From an uncultured Eubacteriales bacterium (GTDB lineage: Bacteria; Bacillota; Clostridia; Oscillospirales; QAKW01), in NCBI GenBank assembly GCA_934378025.1, contig CAKRPM010000065.1, positions 1 through 7,055 of the forward strand: DNA of 7,055 bases, given 5' to 3'. The position numbers and the translations under genes were made by a program. The notes under the pieces are model-generated. The model had not been told where the DNA came from. It ran no database searches and worked only from the letters and a program-made list of their open reading frames with translations. Positions 1-5,631 of this stretch are shown here, one piece after another (positions within the stretch are counted from its first letter, which is position 1; the number at the start of each line of letters is the position of its first letter).

Positions 1-446
1 ATGGAAGGACGTGCGTTGGTACCGGTGATGCCGATGCAACCCTCTTTGCAAGCCATGGTTGCATAGTAACCGGCAATGCCGTAGTGGCAGGAATTTCTGG
101 CAACTACCATGCCGATGCCGTATTTGTGAGCTTTTTCGATGGCCATTTTCATGGATTTGTATCCGATGACCTGACCCATACCGTCATGACCGTCTACAAC
201 AGCGGTGGCAGCAAAATCTTTGATGATTTCGTAGTTGGTAACCGGGTTTTGAATTCCGGCTTTGATTCTGTCGAGATAAATGGGTTTAAAGCGGTTTACA
301 CCGTGGGATTCAATGCCTCTTTTGTCGGATTCCAGCAGGACATCCGCACAAATCTCCGCATCTTCTTTCGGAATACCGTAGCCGACAAAAGAATCGACTA
401 CAAAATTTGTGATTGTTTTCCAATCGACCACATTGTTTTTTGCCAT
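1..446 (-). CDS. LDH2-family malate/L-lactate-type NAD(P)-dependent dehydrogenase, N-terminal part (runs off the left edge)
   Basis: Reading the minus strand from the ATG at 446 gives 148 uninterrupted codons up to the window edge; full members of the family have about 330-360 residues, so over half is missing. The protein matches the Ldh_2 (malate/L-lactate/ureidoglycolate dehydrogenase) family, cytosolic NAD(P)H-dependent oxidoreductases of 2-hydroxy acids unrelated to classical LDH. Visible hallmarks are the RGIESHG stretch with His48, GHDGMGQ at about 86-92, the NSCHYGIAGYY segment with His121 (cofactor and active-site region in the family), and TNARPS at the end. A strong ribosome binding site, GAGGAG at 461-456, lies 9 bases before the ATG. 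The gene has its own promoter and a hairpin leader, and sits downstream of mtaB on the same strand. The substrate (malate, lactate or another 2-oxo acid) cannot be decided from this fragment. Family assignment is secure, the exact reaction is not. Confidence 0.9.
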   Translation of the reverse strand, partial: MAKNNVVDWKTITNFVVDSFVGYGIPKEDAEICADVLLESDKRGIESHGVNRFKPIYLDRIKAGIQNPVTNYEIIKDFAATAVVDGHDGMGQVIGYKSMKMAIEKAHKYGIGMVVARNSCHYGIAGYYATMACKEGCIGITGTNARPS

Positions 447-482
447 TGTGTTTGGCTCCTCTCTATTGATATACTCATACAT

Positions 483-516
483 TTGTTGCATGCACCTTCG
501 GAAAGGTGCATAACAA
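483..516 (-). promoter_or_regulatory. Hairpin in the leader of the LDH2-family gene
   Basis: An 8-bp perfect inverted repeat (TGCACCTT at 491-498 against AAGGTGCA at 503-510, 4-base loop) is extended by a second 5-bp arm (TTGTT at 483-487 against AACAA at 512-516) across an asymmetric bulge. On the minus strand it lies between the predicted -10 box and the ribosome binding site, so it would be in the 5' leader of the dehydrogenase mRNA, near its 5' end. There is no T-tract after it in either direction, so it is not a standard terminator. It could be an mRNA-stabilising 5' hairpin or a protein operator; the sequence alone does not decide. Confidence 0.6.
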
Positions 517-530
517 CTATTCCGATAATT

Positions 531-558
531 ATTGTAACAGATATACAGAAAATCGCAA
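531..558 (-). promoter_or_regulatory. Promoter of the LDH2-family gene
   Basis: On the minus strand, TTGCGA (558-553, 4 of 6 to consensus) is followed by a 16-base spacer and TACAAT (536-531, 5 of 6), with an extended -10 TG at one base before the -10. Transcription would start near 524, giving a leader of roughly 75-80 bases that contains the 483-516 hairpin. This means the dehydrogenase need not depend on readthrough from mtaB. Read by eye, not scored. Confidence 0.6.
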
Positions 559-635
559 GATGTTCCGGAAAATTTCAGTAATTTTGGCAGGAAAATACCT
601 TTATAAAGCCTTCGTTTGTAAAATTTGTATAAAAA

Positions 636-1922
636 TCAACATTCTTCGGCAAACAAATCCCGCCCGTCGGTGCGTTCAATTTGCAAGACTTGAATTTTTC
701 CGGTCAAATCTTTGTCGCTTTTTAGCAATACGCGCAGATAGTTCGGTGTATGACCTTCCCAAAATTCGCCTCGTTTTTGTTCAAACAGTACGGCGGGTCG
801 CCGATGAATTTGTTGTTTTAAAAAAGCAATGCGCGTTTGTTGCTCAACCACCGCCAAACGTTTTTCGCGTTCGCTTTTTACCGCAGGCGGCACTTGCGCG
901 GGCATGGCGGCCGCTTTGGTGCCGGTACGTGCGGAATAAGGAAATATGTGAATTTTGGCAAAAGAAACTTTTTCGGCAAAGGCGAGCGTTTTGGAAAACT
1001 CCTCTTCGGTTTCTCCCGGAAATCCTACGATAATGTCGGTGGTAATGGCACAGTTCTCAAAATGGTTTCGCAGCAGGTTGACGGCAGTCAGATATTCCTC
1101 GGTGGTGTAGTGCCGATTCATGCGGGCAAGCACGCTGTCGCAGCCGCTTTGCAGGGAAAGATGAAATGAGGGCATCAACTTGTCAATCCCGGCAATTTTT
1201 GAAACAAATGATTTTGTGATAATGCCCGGCTCCAGCGAGCCGAGCCGTATTCTTTCAATAGATGTTTCCGCTGCTTTTTCAATGATATCGGCAAGATTTA
1301 CGGTTTTTAAATCCACACCGTAGCAGGAGAGATTGATTCCCGTCAGAACAACCTCCGAAAAGCCATGCTCGGCAAGTCCTTGAATTTCACCGATCACTTC
1401 TTCGGGGGCTTTAGATCGGATATTGCCGCGGGCAAAGGGGATGATGCAGTAGCTGCAAAAGTTTCGGCATCCGTCCTCGATTTTTAAAACCGCGCGGGTT
1501 TTGCCGGAAAAGTTTGTCACCGCTTCGCCGTTTAGCGCGTTTTCCTTGGAAAGATCGGCGGGCGCAATAATTTTTTGGCCGTTTTGGGCGAAAATGCGCA
1601 GATATTCGTCAATTTTTTTGCGGTTGGCAGTACCGAGAATAATGTCCACATCCGGAATTTGCGCCACTTGATCGGCGGCTACCTGAGAAAAACAACCGCA
1701 AACCACAATGACTGCATCGCGATTGTTCTGCCGACAACGGGAGATCATTTGACGTGATTTTCGATCGGACATATTGGTGACGGTGCAGGTGTTGATGATG
1801 TAACAGTCTGCCGAGTCTTTGAAGTCAACGATCTCATGCCCGCCGGCACAAAGCAAATCTTTCATCATCTGTGTATCATATTGATTGACTTTGCATCCCA
1901 GTGTATAAAAAGCGATCTTCAT
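636..1922 (-). CDS. mtaB: tRNA (N6-L-threonylcarbamoyladenosine(37)-C2)-methylthiotransferase MtaB
   Basis: This radical-SAM enzyme adds a methylthio group to t6A37 of tRNAs reading ANN codons, giving ms2t6A, using two [4Fe-4S] clusters and SAM. All three parts of the family are visible. The N-terminal UPF0004 domain (about 1-120) has cluster cysteines Cys10, Cys46 (NTCTVTN) and Cys77 (CGCFSQ). The radical-SAM core has the CxxxCxxC motif at Cys152, Cys156 and Cys159. A C-terminal TRAM-like tRNA-binding segment spans about 365-428. At 428 residues it has the usual length. The LGCKVNQYD opening and the NTCTVTN form point to MtaB rather than MiaB or RimO. The ATG is preceded by AAGGAG (1935-1930) at 7 bases. 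It is divergent from the kinase gene, with overlapping promoters. No terminator-like hairpin with a T-tract is evident after its stop codon, so some readthrough into the dehydrogenase gene is possible. Confidence 0.95.
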   Translation of the reverse strand: MKIAFYTLGCKVNQYDTQMMKDLLCAGGHEIVDFKDSADCYIINTCTVTNMSDRKSRQMISRCRQNNRDAVIVVCGCFSQVAADQVAQIPDVDIILGTANRKKIDEYLRIFAQNGQKIIAPADLSKENALNGEAVTNFSGKTRAVLKIEDGCRNFCSYCIIPFARGNIRSKAPEEVIGEIQGLAEHGFSEVVLTGINLSCYGVDLKTVNLADIIEKAAETSIERIRLGSLEPGIITKSFVSKIAGIDKLMPSFHLSLQSGCDSVLARMNRHYTTEEYLTAVNLLRNHFENCAITTDIIVGFPGETEEEFSKTLAFAEKVSFAKIHIFPYSARTGTKAAAMPAQVPPAVKSEREKRLAVVEQQTRIAFLKQQIHRRPAVLFEQKRGEFWEGHTPNYLRVLLKSDKDLTGKIQVLQIERTDGRDLFAEEC

Positions 1923-1937
1923 GCGGCTGCTCCTTTA

Positions 1938-1966
1938 TTGACATAAAATAATGAATATGGTATGAT
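1938..1966 (+). promoter_or_regulatory. Strong sigma-A-type promoter for the plus-strand kinase operon
   Basis: TTGACA at 1938-1943 is a perfect -35 box; after exactly 17 bases comes TATGAT at 1961-1966 (5 of 6 to the -10 consensus). Transcription would start near 1973, leaving a leader of about 135 bases before the kinase ATG at 2109. The whole promoter lies inside the predicted leader of mtaB on the other strand. Nothing comparable was seen between 2109 and 6502, so it probably serves the kinase-lipoprotein-xseA-xseB-ispA run. Confidence 0.8.
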
Positions 1967-1967
1967 A

Positions 1968-1996
1968 ATTATACATGATTCGGCCGAAAAATAAAA
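1968..1996 (-). promoter_or_regulatory. Probable mtaB promoter, overlapping the divergent one
   Basis: On the minus strand a perfect TATAAT (1973-1968) has a weak -35 match, TTTTAT (1996-1991), at a 17-base spacing. Start of transcription would be near 1961, giving an mtaB leader of about 40 bases. The -10 box lies one base from the plus-strand -10 box (1961-1966), so both promoters cannot easily be occupied at once. The -10 is convincing and the -35 is not. Confidence 0.55.
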
Positions 1997-2078
1997 GCTT
2001 TTTTATGGGTTCGGCACGAAAAATTATGGTAAAGGCGAAAAGACGCATGCTGCCGGCCGTTTCGGCAAGTAATTTTTC
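1983..2078 (+). promoter_or_regulatory. Structured 5' leader of the kinase operon with competing helices
   Basis: Several complementary segments are visible in the untranslated leader. GCCGAA (1983-1988) pairs with TTCGGC (2010-2015), enclosing ATAAAA (1991-1996) against TTTTAT (2001-2006). TGCCG (2051-2055) pairs with CGGCA (2063-2067). GAAAAATTA (2018-2026) pairs perfectly over 9 bases with TAATTTTTC (2070-2078), enclosing the previous hairpin. TTCGGCA occurs twice (2010-2016 and 2061-2067), so the GCCGAA and TGCCG arms each have two possible partners. I recognise no known riboswitch class, and no terminator T-tract directly follows the main GC-rich stem. Weak base-pairing by chance remains possible. 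Confidence 0.35.
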
Positions 2079-2108
2079 TTTGCATTGCGTTTAAGATGGG
2101 TGGTTATT

Positions 2109-3167
2109 ATGGAGCATTTGACCGATATATTGCAGCATTTTGATTTGCCGCAGGGAACGCCTTCCGTTTCCGGCAATTTCAGCGGATTGATCAATCAAAC
2201 TTTAAAGCTGACCTACGAAAAGGAATCGTTCATTTTTCAGCAGATTAATTTGCATGTTTTCCCCAATTGCGATCAATTGATGGAAAACGTATTGTCGGTG
2301 ACCCGGCATATCTATCAAAAAACCGGCGGCGGTATGCGGGTGGTTCTTACCAAAGACGGCGCACCGTATTGGCGGGACGGCGATCGGTGTTATCGCATTT
2401 ATACTTTTATCGAGAACAGTATTTCCTTTGACACGGTGGATGACGACCGTATTTTTTATCGTGCCGGCAAAGGATTTGGAAAATTTCAAAGAGATTTAGC
2501 CGATTTTCCGGCCGAAAAGCTCTATGAAGTGATTCCAGATTTTCATAATACCGTCAAACGATTTTCGGATTTTGAGCAGGCGGTGGCGGCTGACAGCGCG
2601 GGGCGCGTAGCCGAAGCGATGCCCGAGATTGAGTTTTTAAAAGCCAATCGGGCGCTTTCCGCCTTGATCTGGGAACCGCTGTGCAACGGTGAAATTCCCA
2701 TGCGTGTTACGCATAATGATACGAAGCTGAATAATATTCTGTTTGACCGCGATACAAGCGAGCCGGTTTGTGTGATTGATTTAGATACGGTCATGAGCGG
2801 ATCTGTACTGTTCGATTTCGGAGACGCGGTGCGTTATGGCGCCAATCGCGTCGGAGAAACGCCGGAGCGTGCGGAAGACGCCAAAATGGATATGGCGCTT
2901 TTTGAGGCGTTTTCAAAGGGATTTTTGTCGGAGACCGGCGATGTGCTGACCCCTGCTGAAATTCGCTTGTTGCCGGACAGTGTGGCGGTCATGACCTATG
3001 AACTGGCGTTGCGCTTTTTGGAGGATTATTTACGGGGAGATGTTTATTTCGGCGCCGCAACGCCGACATTAAATTTGCACCGCGCAAGAGTGCAAATCCG
3101 ACTGTTGCAGGATATTTTGGAAAAAATTCCGCAAATGCGGGAAATTACGGAGAAGATGATCGGATGA
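2109..3167 (+). CDS. NahK-like N-acetylhexosamine 1-kinase (APH/choline-kinase fold)
   Basis: The 352-residue protein belongs to the aminoglycoside phosphotransferase/choline kinase fold and resembles, along its whole length, bifidobacterial N-acetylhexosamine 1-kinase (about 359 residues), which makes GlcNAc- or GalNAc-1-phosphate from ATP. From memory of that family, the shared stretches are VTHNDTKLNNIL (201-211; catalytic Asp204, metal-binding Asn209), IDLDT (223-227, metal-binding Asp) followed by GSVLFDFGD (231-239), the YRIYTFIE hinge region (95-102), and LRFLEDYLRGDVYF near the C-terminus (301-314). The N-terminal loop GNFSGLINQT (22-31) fits the nucleotide-binding region. I chose the ATG at 2109 because GGGTGG at 2098-2103 precedes it by 5 bases and the N-terminus then aligns with NahK; a TTG at 2085 in the same frame lacks a clear binding site. 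It is first in the plus-strand run and its stop overlaps the next start. A kinase for another sugar or amino alcohol is possible. Confidence 0.8.
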   Translation: MEHLTDILQHFDLPQGTPSVSGNFSGLINQTLKLTYEKESFIFQQINLHVFPNCDQLMENVLSVTRHIYQKTGGGMRVVLTKDGAPYWRDGDRCYRIYTFIENSISFDTVDDDRIFYRAGKGFGKFQRDLADFPAEKLYEVIPDFHNTVKRFSDFEQAVAADSAGRVAEAMPEIEFLKANRALSALIWEPLCNGEIPMRVTHNDTKLNNILFDRDTSEPVCVIDLDTVMSGSVLFDFGDAVRYGANRVGETPERAEDAKMDMALFEAFSKGFLSETGDVLTPAEIRLLPDSVAVMTYELALRFLEDYLRGDVYFGAATPTLNLHRARVQIRLLQDILEKIPQMREITEKMIG

Positions 3168-4186
3168 AATATTACGGAAAAAGTCGGGCAATTGCGCTTT
3201 TAATCTTTTTGATTTTTCTCGGCGGTTGTTCATCTGCGGCGGACGCATCGGTAACACTCGGAAACTATAAAGGGGTTACTTATCAAGTGCGTGACACTTC
3301 GGTGACCGAGCAGCAACTGCAAGCGGCGGTTTACAAGGATATGAAGACGCACGGTTATGCCAAAGAAACCGTGCTTACGGAGGGCACGGTTGGCTACGGC
3401 GATGCGGTGACGGTGGACTATGCTTTTCAGGGGGAAGAAAAAAACGAGCAGAAAAACGCCGTCATAACGGTAGGGGACAACGAGTTTTTAGAGGATTTTG
3501 AAAACGGCCTGATCGGCTTGAAAATCGGACAGACAGCAGAAATTCAAATTTCCTTCCCGGTCGATTATCTCAAGACGGTCTATGCCGGCAAAACGGTACC
3601 GTGCCAAGTGACGGTACAATCCATTCGCCGCTTTGAATATCCTGCGTTGAGCGATCAGATTGTGCAGACGATATCGGATTACAGCGATGTTGCAACTTAT
3701 CGATCCAAAAAACGCGAAACGCTGCAGCAAGAGGCGCTGAAAGCGGAGGACGAGCGCATTGAAAATGAGCTTTGGCAGAAGGTGGCGGACGCTTCGAGTG
3801 TTTCCGAATATCCCCAAAAAGAGTTAAAACGGCAGGAAAAACACTGCCGCATGGATTTTGAACAGGCGGCGCAAAAGGAAAATATGTCGCTCTCGGACTA
3901 TTTAAATCAAAATAATTTGACCGAGCAGGAATACGAATCGTATGTGCAGGCATACGCCGAACGCACCTGCAAGCAAGTGCTGCTGGATAACGCGATTGCC
4001 AAAGCCGAGGGAATTGAGGTTTCAAAAAGTGAAATCGACGCTCTTGCCGAAAAATATGCGGACAGCTACGGCTATGAAAGTGTTTCGGACTTTTATAAAG
4101 CCAATGACAAGACTTTTTTGGAGCAATCTTTATTGCACCAAAAGGTGCTTGATATTATTGTGGGGAGTGCCACGGCAGAAAAATAA
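3164..4186 (+). CDS. Trigger-factor-like peptidyl-prolyl isomerase lipoprotein
   Basis: The 340-residue protein starts with a basic tip, a hydrophobic stretch (about 9-19) and a lipobox ending LGGC, so Cys22 should be lipidated and the mature protein anchored outside the membrane. Residues about 75-155 match the FKBP-type domain of trigger factor: VTVDY (82-86), a DNEFLEDFENGL segment (105-116), G..IG around 118-122, FPVDY (131-135) and AGKTV (141-145). Residues about 160-335 are helical and charged, like the trigger factor C-terminal chaperone arms. The ribosome-binding N-terminal domain of cytosolic trigger factor is absent and replaced by the signal peptide. It is therefore probably a foldase for exported proteins, analogous in place to PrsA. 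Its ATG overlaps the kinase stop by 4 bases (ATGA), which suggests translational coupling. Prolyl isomerase activity is inferred and not certain, as many such domains act only as chaperones. Confidence 0.85.
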   Translation: MKYYGKSRAIALLIFLIFLGGCSSAADASVTLGNYKGVTYQVRDTSVTEQQLQAAVYKDMKTHGYAKETVLTEGTVGYGDAVTVDYAFQGEEKNEQKNAVITVGDNEFLEDFENGLIGLKIGQTAEIQISFPVDYLKTVYAGKTVPCQVTVQSIRRFEYPALSDQIVQTISDYSDVATYRSKKRETLQQEALKAEDERIENELWQKVADASSVSEYPQKELKRQEKHCRMDFEQAAQKENMSLSDYLNQNNLTEQEYESYVQAYAERTCKQVLLDNAIAKAEGIEVSKSEIDALAEKYADSYGYESVSDFYKANDKTFLEQSLLHQKVLDIIVGSATAEK

Positions 4187-4198
4187 GGTGAGGTATGG

Positions 4199-5416
4199 AT
4201 GGAAAAGTCACTGAGCGTTTCACAACTGAATAAATATATTCGCCTTACTTTGGAAAACGATGAAATATTGCAGCAGGTTTGCGTACGCGGTGAGCTTTCC
4301 GGCGTAACGTTGCATCGATCGGGGCATATTTATTTGAAACTGAAAGATGAGCAATCGGTGATCAGCTGCGTAATGTTTCGCTTTAATGCGGAGCATTTAT
4401 CCTTTCGGCCGATGGATGGGCAACGGGTGATTGTATATGGTTGCGTTTCCGTTTACGAACCGGGCGGCAGTTATCAAATCAAGATAACGGCCATGCAGCC
4501 GGACGGTACGGGGGACCTTGCCGTTCAGTTTGAACAGTTGAAAAAGAAGCTGGCAAATTTGGGACTGTTTGACGCCGAGCATAAAAAGAAGTTGCCGCCG
4601 TTTCCGAAAACGATCGGTGTAATTACTTCTCCGACCGGAGCGGCTATACGGGATATTATCAAGGTTTGCGGAAGAAGATATCCGCAGGCTGAAATTTTGC
4701 TTTATCCCGCCTTGGTACAGGGAACACAGGCAGCCGAACAATTGACGGAGGCGGTGCAGTGGTTTGACGCCAATCGCGCGGCGGATGTTTTGATCATCGG
4801 CAGAGGCGGCGGCTCGATGGAGGATTTGTGGTGCTTTAATGACGAGCAGCTGGTGTTCGCCGTTTATAACTGCGAAATCCCGATTGTTTCGGCCGTGGGG
4901 CATGAGATTGATTTTACGCTGTGTGATTTTGCAGCCGATGTACGGGCGGCCACGCCGTCCATGGCGGCGGAACTGGTTTGTCCGGACAGCGCGGCGTTCG
5001 GCGAGCAAATTTCACTTTTACAAAAACGCCTTGCGGATTTGTTGGCGCAAAAGGCGCAACGGGCGCAGGGAAGACTGACGGCAGCGCGGCAAAATCGGGT
5101 GTTTCGCGATCCAACGTATTTATTCGGCACGCCGCTGATGAAAACCGAGCAGTTGGAAAAGCGCTTGCAATCTGCGGCGCAAAAGGCGATCGATGACCGT
5201 GCCGCTCAGTTTGAAAAAACAACGGCAAAATTGGAGGCGCTCAGTCCGCTTGCAACGCTTTTGCGCGGATATGCCGCCGTTACGGATGAACAAGGGCGAA
5301 CAATGCGCGGCTTTGATTCATCGGATGTCGGAAAAAAAGTGAGTGTCCGACTGGGAAAGAGTCGGGCAAGTTGTCTTGTGGAACAAGTTGAGGAGGAAAA
5401 TTCATGGAAGAAATGA
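4199..5416 (+). CDS. xseA: Exodeoxyribonuclease VII large subunit
   Basis: XseA is the catalytic subunit of exonuclease VII, which degrades single-stranded DNA from both ends into oligonucleotides in the cytosol. The 405 residues show the N-terminal OB-fold (about 4-100, starting SLSVSQLNKYI and including RGELSG), then the catalytic core with TSPTGAAIRDI (143-153), IGRGGGSMEDLW (200-211) and SAVGHEIDFTLCDFAAD (231-247). Asp152, Arg202, His235 and Asp238 sit at a constant offset of three from the E. coli residues Asp155, Arg205, His238 and Asp241. Residues about 265-345 form the long helical region that binds small subunits, and LSPLATLLRGYA (348-359) marks the conserved C-terminal part. It is somewhat shorter than the E. 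coli enzyme (456), as is common in clostridia. It begins 12 bases after the lipoprotein stop, with AGGTGAGG just upstream, and overlaps xseB by 13 bases. Confidence 0.97.
   Translation: MEKSLSVSQLNKYIRLTLENDEILQQVCVRGELSGVTLHRSGHIYLKLKDEQSVISCVMFRFNAEHLSFRPMDGQRVIVYGCVSVYEPGGSYQIKITAMQPDGTGDLAVQFEQLKKKLANLGLFDAEHKKKLPPFPKTIGVITSPTGAAIRDIIKVCGRRYPQAEILLYPALVQGTQAAEQLTEAVQWFDANRAADVLIIGRGGGSMEDLWCFNDEQLVFAVYNCEIPIVSAVGHEIDFTLCDFAADVRAATPSMAAELVCPDSAAFGEQISLLQKRLADLLAQKAQRAQGRLTAARQNRVFRDPTYLFGTPLMKTEQLEKRLQSAAQKAIDDRAAQFEKTTAKLEALSPLATLLRGYAAVTDEQGRTMRGFDSSDVGKKVSVRLGKSRASCLVEQVEEENSWKK
5390..5396 (+). promoter_or_regulatory. Strong ribosome binding site of xseB inside xseA
   Basis: GAGGAGG, a near-perfect complement to the 16S rRNA tail, lies 7 bases before the xseB ATG at 5404 and inside the last codons of xseA. 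It fixes the xseB start and is the strongest such site in the plus-strand run, consistent with the need for several XseB subunits per XseA. Confidence 0.85.
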
Positions 5417-5631
5417 CATTTGAAAATTATCTGGATCAACTGGAAAAAATCGTGGCAAAGCTGGAGGATCAGGATACCCCGCTGGATGAGGCTATGGCGC
5501 TTTTTTCAAAAGGCGTCGAAATTGCCGCCCATTGCAATGAAAAGCTGGAAAAGGCGCAGCAGAGTGTGAAAATTCTGCTGGAAAATGACGGTACTATGGA
5601 GAAAAAGGATTTTACAAGTAAAGATGAATAA
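5404..5631 (+). CDS. xseB: Exodeoxyribonuclease VII small subunit
   Basis: The 75-residue protein matches XseB in length and pattern: MTFENYLDQLEKIVAKLE (4-21) with the first helix, the turn DTPLDEAMALFSKGVEIA (24-41), and the second helix with CNEKLEKAQQSVKIL (44-58), followed by a charged tail. XseB forms helical hairpins that wrap the extended helical part of XseA and are needed for exonuclease VII stability and activity. The gene overlaps the end of xseA by 13 bases and the start of ispA by 8 bases, an arrangement known from many Bacillota. Confidence 0.96.
   Translation: MEEMTFENYLDQLEKIVAKLEDQDTPLDEAMALFSKGVEIAAHCNEKLEKAQQSVKILLENDGTMEKKDFTSKDE

Noticed and set aside
491..510. Hairpin considered as the terminator of mtaB
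   Set aside because: There is no T-tract after it in the direction of mtaB transcription, and it lies beyond a good promoter for the next gene, about 125 bases after the mtaB stop.
84..581. Plus-strand open frame across the dehydrogenase gene and its leader
   Set aside because: It is antisense to the well-conserved LDH2-family coding sequence and runs through that gene's promoter. It shows no family features.
2051..2081. GC-rich hairpin followed by a T-rich run in the kinase leader, considered as a terminator/attenuator
   Set aside because: The stem is only 5 bp with a 7-base loop and the T-run is separated from it and interrupted, so I list it only as part of a possible structured leader.
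2085..2108. Upstream TTG start for the kinase
   Set aside because: It would add eight residues not seen in NahK-type proteins, and there is no good binding site before it, whereas ATG at 2109 has GGGTGG at 5 bases.
4397..5008. Long open frame on the minus strand opposite xseA (203 codons)
   Set aside because: It lies wholly antisense to a clearly conserved xseA, has no family resemblance and no convincing ribosome binding site. It is a shadow of the codon use of the real gene.
5585..5623. Upstream ATG start for ispA
   Set aside because: The 13 extra residues do not resemble the family N-terminus and would deepen the overlap with xseB. The ATG at 5624 gives family length.
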